DNA of 64,000 bases from JAFAFN01 sp963707555 (GTDB taxonomy: Bacteria; Actinomycetota; Acidimicrobiia; Acidimicrobiales; Microtrichaceae): assembly GCA_963707555.1 (NCBI GenBank), contig CAVPQM010000017.1, forward strand, positions 85,829-149,828, read 5' to 3'. Below the pieces are notes generated by a model. That model had not been told where the DNA came from. It did not search any database and saw nothing but the letters and a program-made list of their open reading frames with translations. How positions within the stretch are numbered: position 1 is the first letter of the stretch; each line of letters starts with the position of its first letter. A program made the position numbers and the translations under genes. This document shows, one piece after another, positions 1 to 8,377 of this stretch.

Positions 1-39
1 CGCACCCAACGGCCCCGCGACCGAGTGGTCACGGTGCGG

Positions 40-720
40 TCACACGCCCACCTCGGCGAGGACCACCGCAGCGTCCTCGACCATGCCCACGTAGAACGGA
101 CCGAACTCGCCGTACTGGGCCGAGGCGACGTCGTAGCGCATCGTGTAGACGATCTCCTTGACGTCGTCGGGGTGCACGCAGAACAGCGTCACGCCCCACT
201 CGTACTCGTCGAGACCCGTCGATCCGGTGATGAGCTGCGTCACACGCCCGGCGAACTTGCGGCCCGACGCGCCGTGCTCGTACATGAGCTCCTTGCGACG
301 GTCGAAGTCGAGCTCGTACCAGTTCGCGCCCACGTTGCGGCGCTTCGACATCGGGTAGAAGCAGAATGCCGGCTTCCCCTCGGGCGGCAGCTGCGGGTAC
401 AGGCGGGCCTGCTGCATCTCCTCGGGCAGTCCCGTGGCGTACTCCGAGGTCTCGGTCAGCGACAGGTAGGAGTCGACCAGGTCGAGGCCGGCGGCGACGA
501 GCGCCGTCTGCAGCCGCCGCAGACGCCACTGATCGGTCGACAGCACCATCACCGCGATGTCGGCCTTGTGCCCGAGCAGCGCAGCGGTCACCACCTGGTC
601 GCCACCCTCGCGAGCCTCGTCGATGGCCGCCAGCACGCCGTCCGAGTCGGTCAAGGGTCCGGCCACGAAGAACAGGTGCAACACGTTGAGACCGATGGAG
701 GGGGATGCAGGCGCAGGCAT
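40..720 (-). CDS. hemQ: Coproheme decarboxylase / chlorite dismutase-family protein (HemQ)
   Basis: This 226-residue protein matches the actinobacterial and firmicute HemQ (ChdC) family. HemQ performs the last step of coproporphyrin-dependent heme synthesis, oxidatively decarboxylating coproheme III to heme b. The YPMSKRR motif places the catalytic tyrosine at residue 122 and Met124. H149 lies 27 residues after Y122, the spacing of the catalytic Tyr and proximal His in Listeria ChdC. The ITGSTGLDEYEWGVTLF stretch and a C-terminal EFGPFYVG segment are family signatures. Length is normal and the frame is intact. The start has no Shine-Dalgarno but a TAGGAT hexamer six bases upstream, suggesting a leaderless mRNA. 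No other heme gene is visible nearby. Confidence 0.93.
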   Translation of the reverse strand: MPAPASPSIGLNVLHLFFVAGPLTDSDGVLAAIDEAREGGDQVVTAALLGHKADIAVMVLSTDQWRLRRLQTALVAAGLDLVDSYLSLTETSEYATGLPEEMQQARLYPQLPPEGKPAFCFYPMSKRRNVGANWYELDFDRRKELMYEHGASGRKFAGRVTQLITGSTGLDEYEWGVTLFCVHPDDVKEIVYTMRYDVASAQYGEFGPFYVGMVEDAAVVLAEVGV

Positions 721-726
721 GCCCAG

Positions 727-732
727 ATCCTA
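727..732 (-). promoter_or_regulatory. -10 element of hemQ (leaderless)
   Basis: TAGGAT on the minus strand ends six bases before the hemQ ATG. No ribosome binding site lies between, so transcription probably starts at or next to the A of the start codon. No clear -35 was seen. Confidence 0.55.
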
Positions 733-828
733 CGGGCTGCCACCAGGTGCTCCGATGCCGGCTGTGACCGACATCAGAGCACCCGAGGTGCGACGGGAGT
801 CGCCGGTCGGGGCCGCCGACCGGAGCGG

Positions 829-2446
829 TCAGAAGTCGCCGTCGGGGGAGGAGAACGTCGGCGCCTCGACCGGGGCGTCGGTGATGACCGCCTCGGTCGT
901 GAGGAACAACCCTGCGATCGACGCAGCGTTCTGCAGGGCCGAGCGGGTCACCTTCGCCGCGTCGATGATGCCGGCCGCGACCAGGTTCTCGTACTCGCCG
1001 GTCGCGGCGTTGTAGCCCTCGGCCGGATCGGTCAGCGCACGGACCTTCGACACGACGACCGCACCGTCCTGGCCGGCGTTCTCCGCGATCTGGCGCAACG
1101 GCCCCTCGAGCGAGCTCGCGATGATCCGTGCGCCGATGGCCTCGTCGTCGCCGAGCGAGTCGACCAGGTCCTCGACCGCCGACTGTGCACGCAGCAGGGT
1201 GACACCACCGCCGGCCACCACGCCCTCTTCGATCGCCGCCTTGGTCGTCGACACGGCGTCCTCGATGCGGTGCTTCTTCTCCTTCAGCTCGACCTCGGTC
1301 GCGGCGCCGACCTTCAGCACCGCCACGCCGCCGGACAGCTTCGCCAGGCGCTCCTGGAGCTTCTCGGCGTCGTAGTCGGAGTCGGTCCGGTCGATCTCGG
1401 CCTTGATCTGCCGCGATGCGGCCGGCGATCTCGTCGGCCGAGCCGCGACCGTTGATGAGGGTCGTCTCGTCCTTGCCGACGACGACACGGTCGGCCTCTC
1501 CGAGCACGTCGAGCCCGATGGACTCCAGCTGCAGCCCGACCTCTTCGGAGACGACCTGCCCGCCGGTGAGGATCGCCATGTCGGCGAGCATGGCCTTGCG
1601 ACGATCGCCGAAGCCGGGGGCCTTGACCGCCACCGAGGCGAAGGTGCCACGGATCTTGTTGACGACCAGCGCAGCGAGCGCCTCGCCGTCGACGTCCTCG
1701 GCCACCACCACGAGCGGACGCGACGTCTGCATGACCTTCTCGAGCAGCGGCACCAGGTCGCGCAGGTTCGACACCTTGGAGCTGACCAGGAGCAGGTACG
1801 GGTTCTCGAGCACCGCTTCCATCCGGTCGGTGTCGGTGACCATGTACGGCGAGATGTACCCCTTGTCGAAGCGCATGCCCTCGACCAGGTCCATGTCGAT
1901 GCCGAAGGTGTTCGACTCCTCGACGGTGATCACACCGTCCTTGCCGACCTTGTCGATCGCCTCGGAGATGATCCGGCCGATCTCCGGATCGGCCGCCGAG
2001 ATGCCGGCGACCTGGGCGATCTGGTCCTTGGAGTCCACGTCGACGGCCAGGTCGGCGATCCGGGTGGTCGCCGCCGCCACGGCCGCCTCGATGCCGCGCT
2101 TCACACCGACCGGGTTGGCGCCCGCAGCCAGGTTGCGAAGGCCCTGACCGACCATCGACCAGGCGAGCACCGTGGCGGTGGTCGTGCCGTCGCCCGCCAC
2201 GTCGTCGGTCTTCTTCGCGACTTCCTTCACCAGGCTGGCGCCGATGTTCTCGTAGGGGTCGTCGAGCTCGATGTCCTTCGCGATCGACACGCCGTCGTTG
2301 GTGATCGTGGGCGCTCCCCACGCCTTGTCGAGCACCACGTTGCGGCCCTTCGGGCCGAGGGTGACCCGCACCGCGTCGGCGAGCTGGTTCACACCCGACT
2401 CGAGCTTGCGTCGGGCATCGTCGTCGAAGGAGATCGTCTTGGCCAT
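829..2446 (-). CDS. groEL: Chaperonin GroEL (60 kDa), frame broken once
   Basis: Group I chaperonin that folds client proteins in an ATP-driven double ring with GroES. The N-terminus begins MAKTISFDDDARRKLESG and includes the ATP-binding GDGTTTATVLA motif. After a break the other frame continues with SDYDAEKLQERLAKLSGGVA, GGGVTLLRA and the equatorial C-terminus, ending in a short DGDF tail rather than a Gly-Met repeat. Reading across the break gives about 539 residues, the normal family length. The break is one extra base within 1411-1414, between GRI and QIKAEID, where alignment to other GroELs leaves four bases for one codon. A real truncation would remove the C-terminal equatorial domain, so an indel error is the likely cause. 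groES is not adjacent. Confidence 0.93.
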
Positions 2447-2455
2447 GAGCCCGTT

Positions 2456-2482
2456 GTAGCACTCGTGTCGAGCGGCTGCCGA
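2456..2482 (-). promoter_or_regulatory. Degenerate CIRCE-like (HrcA) site upstream of groEL
   Basis: On the minus strand GAGTGCTAC matches the right arm of the HrcA operator CIRCE at 8 of 9 bases. At the canonical 9-base spacing the left arm TCGGCAGCC matches only 5 of 9. It lies 9-35 bases upstream of the groEL start, overlapping the probable promoter. Weak evidence: one good half-site only. Confidence 0.25.
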
Positions 2483-2521
2483 GGCCACTTCCGGCGGAGC
2501 GAGCGGCGACGCGGCCGCTGC

Positions 2522-2872
2522 TCAGTTGTCGTCGGCAGGGTCGCGGATCACGGCCATCGAACGCGACGGATCGTCGGGATCGAGGTAGAGCTCGATCGGG
2601 CGGCGAGGCGGCTCACCGTCGATGTGCTGTTCGACCACCGGACGGTCGTCCTTGGGCGGCTCGATGATGTCGCGGAGCCCCAGCATGCCCGCCGCGAGCA
2701 GCGATGCACCGGCGGACTTGCGGTACTTCGACGGGATACGGTCCGCCGTTCGTGGTGGCTCCGGCAACGGCAGCACGCCGGGTGGCGCGTCGGGTCCGTA
2801 CAGGTCCTCGTCGGACAGCCGCGACTCGCCGTCCTGACCCGCCACCGGCGCCCCGAACTCGTCGTCGTCCAT
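2522..2872 (-). CDS. Hypothetical acidic protein, 116 aa
   Basis: I do not recognise this family. The protein is very acidic and proline-rich in its first half (start MDDDEFGAPV, then many Asp, Glu and Pro). A basic patch RIPSKYRKSAGASLLAAGML looks like the start of a short amphipathic or hydrophobic helix. The C-terminus RRPIELYLDPDDPSRSMAVI is well structured and not low complexity, which argues for a real gene. The start is supported by a TACAGT hexamer ending six bases upstream. It lies 26 bases downstream of the MoaD-like gene on the same strand, so it could also be the second gene of that unit. No signal peptide or catalytic motif is visible. Confidence 0.6.
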   Translation of the reverse strand: MDDDEFGAPVAGQDGESRLSDEDLYGPDAPPGVLPLPEPPRTADRIPSKYRKSAGASLLAAGMLGLRDIIEPPKDDRPVVEQHIDGEPPRRPIELYLDPDDPSRSMAVIRDPADDN

Positions 2873-2878
2873 GCCCCG

Positions 2879-2884
2879 ACTGTA
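2879..2884 (-). promoter_or_regulatory. -10 element of the 116-aa hypothetical gene
   Basis: TACAGT on the minus strand sits six bases before the ATG at 2872, with no Shine-Dalgarno between them: a leaderless-type arrangement. Confidence 0.5.
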
Positions 2885-2898
2885 GGACGGGACGACGA

Positions 2899-3174
2899 TC
2901 AGCCTCCGGCGACGGCTGGGATGATCGAGACGGTCTCGCCGTCGGGCACCGGCGTGCCGACACCGTCGAGGTAACGCACGTCGTCGTCGGCCACGAACAC
3001 GTTCACGAACCGACGAAGGCCACCCTCGTCGTCGAAGAGACGCTCCTTGAAGCCCGGGTGGGCGGCCTCGAGCGCCGTCAGGACCTCACCGACCGTCGCA
3101 CCCTCGACCTCGACCTGGGCCGATCCGCCGGTCAGTGTCCGCAGGGTCGTGGGAATTCGGATGGTCACGCTCAT
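2899..3174 (-). CDS. MoaD/ThiS-family ubiquitin-like sulfur carrier protein
   Basis: A 91-residue beta-grasp protein (start MSVTIRIPTTLRTLTGG) ending in AVAGG. The C-terminal Gly-Gly is the residue pair adenylated and thiocarboxylated in MoaD, ThiS and CysO-type sulfur carriers, used for molybdopterin, thiazole or cysteine synthesis. Family hallmarks present are the TVGEVLTALEAAHPGFKERL helix, a FVNVFV strand and the DGETVSIIPAVAGG tail. The start at 3174 is chosen because GGAGGA lies six bases upstream; an upstream extension in frame is low complexity. No molybdopterin, thiamine or cysteine synthase gene is adjacent, so the pathway cannot be assigned; the length is more like the CysO/MoaD-like archaeal SAMP type than ThiS. 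Confidence 0.85.
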   Translation of the reverse strand: MSVTIRIPTTLRTLTGGSAQVEVEGATVGEVLTALEAAHPGFKERLFDDEGGLRRFVNVFVADDDVRYLDGVGTPVPDGETVSIIPAVAGG

Positions 3175-3282
3175 CGGGGGTCCTCCATGTGTGCCGCCGG
3201 CGACGCCGTCGCATCGGGCGGGGTCGCCGGATGGTATCGGCACTGCAACCACGTCGGCACGCCTGCGCTTCCCGGGCAGCAT

Positions 3283-3328
3283 CCCCACCGCCGCGTGACC
3301 GCCGCCCCCACCGCCGCGTGACCGCCGC
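3283..3328. repeat. 23-bp tandem duplication upstream of gpgS
   Basis: The unit CCCCACCGCCGCGTGACCGC (plus three bases) occurs twice head to tail, starting at 3283 and 3306, in the gap between the divergent MoaD-like gene and gpgS. It could be a replication slip or a doubled regulator site. Confidence 0.6.
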
Positions 3329-3377
3329 CTCGGGGGAGCCACTACCGTGAGGCACGTCGGCCGAGGAGGTGACGACG

Positions 3378-4325
3378 ATGACCACGGCGGAGCCGTCGGT
3401 GGAGCGCCTGTCTCCCGGCATTCGGAACTATCACCACGCCGCGTTCGACCTCCCGCGCCTGCTCGCGGCGAAGGGCACCACGACCGTCTCGGTCTGCCTG
3501 CCCGCTCGCAACGAGGCCACCACGGTCGGCACGATCGTCGCGACGCTGCGCGACGAGCTGCTCGACACCGGCGTGATCGACGAGATCGTCGTCATCGACG
3601 ACCACTCGACCGACGACACCGCCGTCGTCGCCCGAGCGGCGGGCGCGGTCGTCGTCGACTCCGCGTCGGTCCTGCCGTCGTACGGCGGCGGGCACGGCAA
3701 GGGCGAGGTGCTCTGGAAGTCGCTCTACGTCACCGAGGGCGACATCGTCGTGTGGTGCGACGCCGACATCTCCCAGTTCGGGGCCCGCTTCGTCACCGGC
3801 CTGCTCGGACCGCTGCTGTGCGAACCCGACGTCGACGTCGCCAAGGGCTACTACCACCGACCCGAGTTCGAGCGCGAGGGCGGAGGTCGCGTGACCGAGC
3901 TCGTCGCCCGCCCGCTCATGTCGCTGCTCTTCCCGGAGCTCACGCCGCTGTACCAGCCGCTCTCGGGTGAATACGGCGGCCGACGCTCCGTCCTCGAACG
4001 CCTCCCGTTCGTCCAGGGCTACGGCGTCGACATGGGGCTGCTGATCGACCTGTCCCAGCGCTTCGGGGTGTCCGGGCTGGTCCAGGTCGACCTCGACGTG
4101 CGCCACCACCGCAACCGCAGCCTGAGTGACCTGTCGCCCCAGGCGCTCGCGATCGTGCAGACCATGCTGCGCCGGGTCGACCCGACGCTGGTGCCGACGG
4201 TCGCCGAGCTGATCCGTCCCGGTCGCGAGATCGTGACCGTCGACGTCGCGGAACGCCCGCCGATGATCGAGGTCGAGGGTTACGCCGGTCGACGCGCACG
4301 TCTCAGCATCGCCGGCGAGCCCTGA
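3378..4325 (+). CDS. gpgS: Glucosyl-3-phosphoglycerate synthase (GT81)
   Basis: GT-A fold glycosyltransferase that moves glucose from an NDP-glucose donor to 3-phosphoglycerate, the first step towards glucosylglycerate and, in mycobacteria, methylglucose lipopolysaccharide. The 315-residue protein has the N-terminal LPARNE motif at 41-46, DHSTDD at 75-80, the GHGKGE loop near 106-110 and the metal-binding DAD at 128-130. The long C-terminal half with the YGVDMGLLIDL segment is typical of the family. The ATG at 3378 is preferred over a GTG nine bases earlier because GGAGGTGA lies seven bases upstream of it. The neighbouring glycerate kinase and trehalose genes support a sugar-glycerate role. 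Frame intact. Confidence 0.9.
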   Translation: MTTAEPSVERLSPGIRNYHHAAFDLPRLLAAKGTTTVSVCLPARNEATTVGTIVATLRDELLDTGVIDEIVVIDDHSTDDTAVVARAAGAVVVDSASVLPSYGGGHGKGEVLWKSLYVTEGDIVVWCDADISQFGARFVTGLLGPLLCEPDVDVAKGYYHRPEFEREGGGRVTELVARPLMSLLFPELTPLYQPLSGEYGGRRSVLERLPFVQGYGVDMGLLIDLSQRFGVSGLVQVDLDVRHHRNRSLSDLSPQALAIVQTMLRRVDPTLVPTVAELIRPGREIVTVDVAERPPMIEVEGYAGRRARLSIAGEP

Positions 4326-4341
4326 GCCGTCGCCGAGGCGT

Positions 4342-5335
4342 TCAGCCGAGCACACGCTCGAGCAGCAGCGGCACCGCGTCGCCGAGCGCGGCGTCGGTCG
4401 CACCCGTGGCGCGCGCCCGGCCGAACTCCTCGACGAGCGACACGGTGGGCAGCGGCACCTCGATGCCGTCGAGCACCTCGCCCACGATCGCCCCGACCGG
4501 CACCCCGAGCGACGACGCCAGGTCGTGCACGCCGCCGACGACCTTGCCGTCGAAGGACTCGTCGTCCATCAGCCCCTCGCCGGTGATCACCAGGTCGGCC
4601 CCGTCGACGAGCTCGTCCAGGTCGAGGTGGTCGGCGACCAGGTCGAAGCCGTCGATCAACGTCGGCGCCCGCCGCGGCGAGCCCGCCGGCGAGTCCACCC
4701 GCAGCGCCCGCGCCCTCGAGCTCGGCGACGTCGACGCCGTACTCGTCGAGGTAGACCTGCACCAGACGTTCCAGCCGACGTTCGAGCAGCTCGACCTGCG
4801 CGGGTGTCGCTCCCTTCTGCGGGGCGAAGACCCTGGCCGCGTCGACGAAGCCGAGGCGCACGTCGCACGCGACGACCAGCTCGACGCCGCGCAGGCGATG
4901 CAGCGGCACCATGGCCCGCAGGGCTCCGAGCCCGCCGTCGGTCGTCGCCGAACCGCCCACACCGACCACGATCCGCTTCGCGCCGGCGTCGAGCGCCGCG
5001 ACGACCAGCTCGCCGGTGCCGTAGGTCGACGCGGCGATCGGATCGTTGCCCTCGGCCCCGCCCACGAGCGCCAGCCCGGAGGCCTGCGCCATCTCGATCA
5101 CCGCGGTGCGGCTCGCCAACCGCCACGCCGCCTCGACCGGGTCGCCGAGCGGGTCGCTCACCGTCGTGGTGCGGTTCGCGCCGCCGAGCACGTCGAGCAA
5201 CCCCTCGCCGCCGTCGGCCATCGGCAGCGCCACGGCGTCATGACCCAGCGCCTCGACGGCCGCCGCGATCACCGCGGCGGCACCGGCAGCAGTGGCGGTG
5301 CCCCTGAACTTGTCCGGTGCCACGACGACTCTCAC
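4342..5335 (-). CDS. Glycerate kinase (GlxK/GarK family), one frame break
   Basis: ATP-dependent kinase of D-glycerate, giving phosphoglycerate. It begins VRVVVAPDKFRGT, followed by ADGGEGLLDVL, GVGGSATTDGG and the AAGGLAGGLAAAGA region, all characteristic of the type II glycerate kinase fold. The second half (LVITGEGLMDDESFDGKV, then VGAIVGEVL and a C-terminal helix) lies in another frame; the shift falls in the GC-rich run at about 4662-4678. Reading through gives about 330 residues, somewhat short of the usual 370-380. It converges on gpgS with 16 bases between stops, and 3-phosphoglycerate is the GpgS acceptor, so a metabolic link is likely. The GTG start has TAGGCT seven bases upstream. 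Confidence 0.88.
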
Positions 5336-5342
5336 GGCGGTG

Positions 5343-5348
5343 AGCCTA
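5343..5348 (-). promoter_or_regulatory. -10 element of the glycerate kinase gene
   Basis: TAGGCT on the minus strand ends seven bases before the GTG at 5335, with no Shine-Dalgarno between. It is divergent from the otsA promoter 60 bases away. Confidence 0.55.
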
Positions 5349-5407
5349 CGGCGACACCCGGACCTGGCTCCCGCTGCGCTGCGGCGATCGAGCACCCACC
5401 GCACACC

Positions 5408-5413
5408 TAGGGT
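5408..5413 (+). promoter_or_regulatory. -10 element of otsA
   Basis: TAGGGT ends eight bases before the otsA ATG. No ribosome binding site is visible in the eight bases, suggesting a leaderless or near-leaderless message. Confidence 0.5.
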
Positions 5414-5421
5414 GGTCGGCC

Positions 5422-6816
5422 ATGTCCACCGGCCGGCCCGTCGTGATCGTCTCCAACCGCGGGCCGCTCAGCTACCGCATCGTCGACGGCGAGCTCGTCG
5501 CCCGACGAGGCGCCGGAGGACTGGTGTCGGGTCTGGCGCCGCTCGTCGAGGAGGGCCACGCACGCTGGATCGCCGCCGCGCTCTCCGACGGCGACCGTGC
5601 GGCCGCCCTGGGTGGCGGGACTACTGCCGGAAGGACCTCTGCCGAGGGCCTGTCGGTCGACCTGCTCGCCGTCGATCCCGACGACCTGCAGCAGGCCTAC
5701 GACGTCATCTCGAACCAGACGCTGTGGTTCCTGCACCACGGGCTCTACGACCTGACCCGCGAACCGGCCTACGACCCCGGCTGGTGGGACGCGTGGGCCG
5801 CGTACCGCCGGGTGAACGAGGCGTTCGCCCGGGCGGTGGTCGACACCGCCGCCGAGGGCGCCGCGGTGCTCGTGCAGGACTACCACCTGACGCTGCTCGG
5901 GCCGACGGTCGCGGCGCACCGCCCGGACCTGTCGCTCGTCCACTTCCACCACACACCCTTCGCCGGCCCCGACACGCTCCGGGTGATGCCACCTGCGGCC
6001 CGCGACGAGATGCTCGTGGCGCTGTCGTCGCTGCACGCCTGCGGGTTCCACACCCGGGACTGGGCATCGAACTTCCGCGCGGATGTCGAGCGGTGGGTCG
6101 GCGACGACACCGCCGCCACGGTGTTCGAGTCGTCGCTGTCCACCGACCCCGACGACATCCGCGCCACGGCCGCGTCGGGCGCGTGCCAGGAGCAGTTCGA
6201 GGCGATCGAGCGTCGCCTCGACGGTCGTCGGCTGATCGTCCGCGTCGACCGCATGGAGCTGTCGAAGAACATCGTGCGGGGGTTCCTCGCCTTCGACCTG
6301 CTGCTCGAGCGGCGCCCCGACCTGCGTGGCCGGGTCGTGTTCCTGGCGTGCTGCTACCCGTCGCGTGAGAACGTGCCGGCGTACGCCCGCTACCGCGACG
6401 AGGTCGAGGCCGCCGCCCGGTCGATCAACGACCGCTGGGGCACCGACGACTGGAGCCCGATCGAGCTCGAGACCGACGACGACTACCCGCGTTCGGTCGC
6501 CGCGCTGCGCCGCTACGACGTGCTGCTCGTCAACCCGATCCGCGACGGCCTCAACCTGGTCGCGAAGGAGGGTCCGCTGGTCAACGAGCGCGACGGTCGC
6601 GTCGTGCTGTCGACCGAGGCGGGTGCGTGGTCGGAGTTGGCGCCGGCCGTGCGGGGCGTCGCACCGTTCGACCTGTCCGACACCGCCGACGCGCTGGCCG
6701 AGGCGCTCGACCTGCCCGCAGCGACGAGCGCCACGAACGCCGCAGCGCTCCGAGCGCTGGTCGAACGTCGCACCCCCGCCGACTGGCTGGCGGACCAGCT
6801 GCGCGCAGCCGACTGA
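5422..6816 (+). CDS. otsA: Trehalose-6-phosphate synthase (GT20)
   Basis: GT-B enzyme that joins glucose from UDP- or GDP-glucose to glucose-6-phosphate. The 464 residues contain VSNRGP at 10-15, the glycine loop RGAGGL near 29-34, QDYHL at 152-156 (HDYHL in the E. coli enzyme), HTPF at 177-180 and a DGLNLVAKE donor-site motif near the C-terminus. The sequence RVDRMELSKN at 274-283 replaces the E. coli RLDYTKG motif; this variant is usual in actinobacterial GT20 proteins. Acceptor specificity cannot be settled by sequence, and a related glucosyl-acceptor reaction is possible. It faces otsB with 33 bases between the convergent stops, which supports the trehalose assignment. Confidence 0.87.
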   Translation: MSTGRPVVIVSNRGPLSYRIVDGELVARRGAGGLVSGLAPLVEEGHARWIAAALSDGDRAAALGGGTTAGRTSAEGLSVDLLAVDPDDLQQAYDVISNQTLWFLHHGLYDLTREPAYDPGWWDAWAAYRRVNEAFARAVVDTAAEGAAVLVQDYHLTLLGPTVAAHRPDLSLVHFHHTPFAGPDTLRVMPPAARDEMLVALSSLHACGFHTRDWASNFRADVERWVGDDTAATVFESSLSTDPDDIRATAASGACQEQFEAIERRLDGRRLIVRVDRMELSKNIVRGFLAFDLLLERRPDLRGRVVFLACCYPSRENVPAYARYRDEVEAAARSINDRWGTDDWSPIELETDDDYPRSVAALRRYDVLLVNPIRDGLNLVAKEGPLVNERDGRVVLSTEAGAWSELAPAVRGVAPFDLSDTADALAEALDLPAATSATNAAALRALVERRTPADWLADQLRAAD

Positions 6817-6849
6817 CGATCCCGGGGCGCCGACCCCGAGGGACTCGCC

Positions 6850-7605
6850 TCAGTCGAGCAGGGATCGCAGCAGGCCGAGCGAGCCCGCCGGACCGTCGAC
6901 CATGACATCCGCCCGGTCGCGGAGCTCGGCCGAGAGCTCGTCGCTGTCGACCGCGATCTTCCACACCGATCGACCCTCGGCCGCGAGCGCGTCCAGCGCG
7001 TCGAACGCCGGCAGGTCACCCACGTCGTCGCCCAGGTAGATCACCGTGCCGTCGGACCCGGCGGCCAGGCGGCGCAGTGCGGTCCCCTTGTCCTCGTCGA
7101 TCGGAGGGTGCAGCTCGACGCTGCGACGGGCGGAACGGACCTCCAGCCCCGACTGGGCGGCGACCGCTGCCGCGTACGCGTCGACCTGCTCGGCGAGCTC
7201 CGGACGGGTCCGGTAGTGCAGCGTGATCGACAGCTCCTTGAGCTCGACGAGCATGCCGTCGGGCCCCTGGCTCTCGGCACCGAGCGCGACGTCGCGCATC
7301 GTCTCGCGCCAGGCTCCGGCGTTCGGGTGCTCGACCAGTTCGCCGTGACGGCGCATCTCCAGGCCGTACAGACCGACGATCGTCAGGTCATCGGGGAGAT
7401 GCGACCGCAGGAACGACAGCGGTCTCCCGGAGACGACTGCGACCTCGTGGCCACGCTCGGCCAGCGCGGCCAGCGTCGCCACGGCGCCCTCGATGGGACG
7501 GGCCGCGGCCGGATCGGCGACGATCGGCGCCAGCGTGCCGTCGAAGTCGGTCGCCACCAGCGAGCCCGTCGCCAGGCGCGGACCTGCGGAGCGATCGTCG
7601 GGCAT
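6850..7605 (-). CDS. otsB: Trehalose-6-phosphate phosphatase (HAD IIB)
   Basis: HAD-superfamily phosphatase that releases trehalose from trehalose-6-phosphate. The nucleophile motif DFDGT is at 20-24 (nucleophile D20, acid/base D22), motif II is in VSGRP at 58-62, the motif III lysine is in EDKGTALRRL (K173), and motif IV is GDDVGD at 192-197. Conserved GLYGLE and VDGPAGS segments match OtsB rather than the glucosylglycerate phosphatase (GpgP) family, whose mycobacterial member is of the phosphoglycerate-mutase type. Its 251 residues are standard. It follows the LytR_C gene by 15 bases and is probably transcribed with it. Confidence 0.9.
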   Translation of the reverse strand: MPDDRSAGPRLATGSLVATDFDGTLAPIVADPAAARPIEGAVATLAALAERGHEVAVVSGRPLSFLRSHLPDDLTIVGLYGLEMRRHGELVEHPNAGAWRETMRDVALGAESQGPDGMLVELKELSITLHYRTRPELAEQVDAYAAAVAAQSGLEVRSARRSVELHPPIDEDKGTALRRLAAGSDGTVIYLGDDVGDLPAFDALDALAAEGRSVWKIAVDSDELSAELRDRADVMVDGPAGSLGLLRSLLD

Positions 7606-7620
7606 CGGTCGACGACCGGG

Positions 7621-8310
7621 TCAGTCGGCGTTGCTGGTGCCGGCGACCGTGGTGGTCGTGTCCCCGCCGGCGGTCGTGGTCGTGGCGTCGCCGCCCGAAC
7701 CCGAGTCGCCGCCGGCGACGGTCGTGGTCGTCGCGCCGCCCGCACCGCGGTCGACGGTGCCCTGCACGTCCGGACCGAGCACCACTGCGACGTTCGTGTC
7801 GGCCGGGAACTCGGTGGGGACCTTCGCCAGGCTGGTGCCGGGGGTCGGCATGGCCTGGACCGAGGTCGGCGGCAGCGCGAACAGTCCGGCGATCGCTGCG
7901 GCGTCGGCTTCGAAGCCCGGTGCGAAGTAGACGGTCGTCGTCGGCGCCTGGGCCGCCGCGGTGATCGCGGTGGTGTTGGTGTAGCCGGCGACGCTCAGGA
8001 ACTGCTGCGCCTTGCCGGCGTAGCCGTTGATGCCGGCACCGTTGAGGGCGACGACCTTGAGGGCGGTCGGCGCGACGCTCGTCGACGGCGCCGCCGCCTC
8101 GGTGGTGGTGGTCGTCGAGGCGGCTGCCTCTTCGCCGGAGGCATCGATCGCGAGGTCGTCGGCGGGCTCGTCGAACCCGACGCCGCCTCCCTTGATGAGC
8201 AGGATCGCTCCGAGCACCACTGCGACGGCGACGAGGATCAGGCCTCGGGTCGCAGGGTTCGGCGCCGGGGCACTCGGGCGCTGCTGGCGCGGGCGCTGCG
8301 TCGTGGTCAT
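7621..8310 (-). CDS. Membrane-anchored LytR_C-domain protein
   Basis: A 229-residue single-pass protein. A proline- and glutamine-rich cytoplasmic head of about 20 residues is followed by one transmembrane segment (LILVAVAVVLGAILLI, about 24-40). A threonine-rich linker then leads to a domain beginning LKVVALNGAGINGYAGKA, which matches the LytR C-terminal domain found after LCP cell-wall ligases or alone. The C-terminal 40 residues are Gly/Thr-rich repeats (TTTTVAGG type). No LCP catalytic domain is present. Likely a cell-envelope protein of unknown partner. The frame is intact, and a TAGGGT hexamer six bases upstream of the ATG marks a leaderless start. Confidence 0.8.
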   Translation of the reverse strand: MTTTQRPRQQRPSAPAPNPATRGLILVAVAVVLGAILLIKGGGVGFDEPADDLAIDASGEEAAASTTTTTEAAAPSTSVAPTALKVVALNGAGINGYAGKAQQFLSVAGYTNTTAITAAAQAPTTTVYFAPGFEADAAAIAGLFALPPTSVQAMPTPGTSLAKVPTEFPADTNVAVVLGPDVQGTVDRGAGGATTTTVAGGDSGSGGDATTTTAGGDTTTTVAGTSNAD

Positions 8311-8316
8311 CCCAGG

Positions 8317-8322
8317 ACCCTA
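8317..8322 (-). promoter_or_regulatory. -10 element of the LytR_C/otsB unit
   Basis: TAGGGT on the minus strand ends six bases before the ATG at 8310; no Shine-Dalgarno lies between. Divergent from the promoter of the MauE-like gene. Confidence 0.55.
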
Positions 8323-8377
8323 CTCCTCCACCGCCGGCCGATCGTGGCTGGCAGCCCCCCGGAACGACGGGGGGCCG

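Noticed and set aside
1405..1420. Programmed frameshift in groEL
   Set aside because: No slippery heptamer or following structure is apparent and similar shifts occur in many unrelated genes here; an indel error is simpler.
25..2974. Long open frames on the plus strand opposite hemQ and groEL
   Set aside because: Their translations are Arg/Val/Gly-rich with no conserved motif; hemQ and GroEL on the other strand explain the open frames through GC-biased codons.
7640..7760. Repeated GTGGTCGT-type sequence near the LytR_C gene
   Set aside because: It reflects the Thr/Val/Gly-rich coding tail (TTTTVAGG) rather than an independent repeat element.
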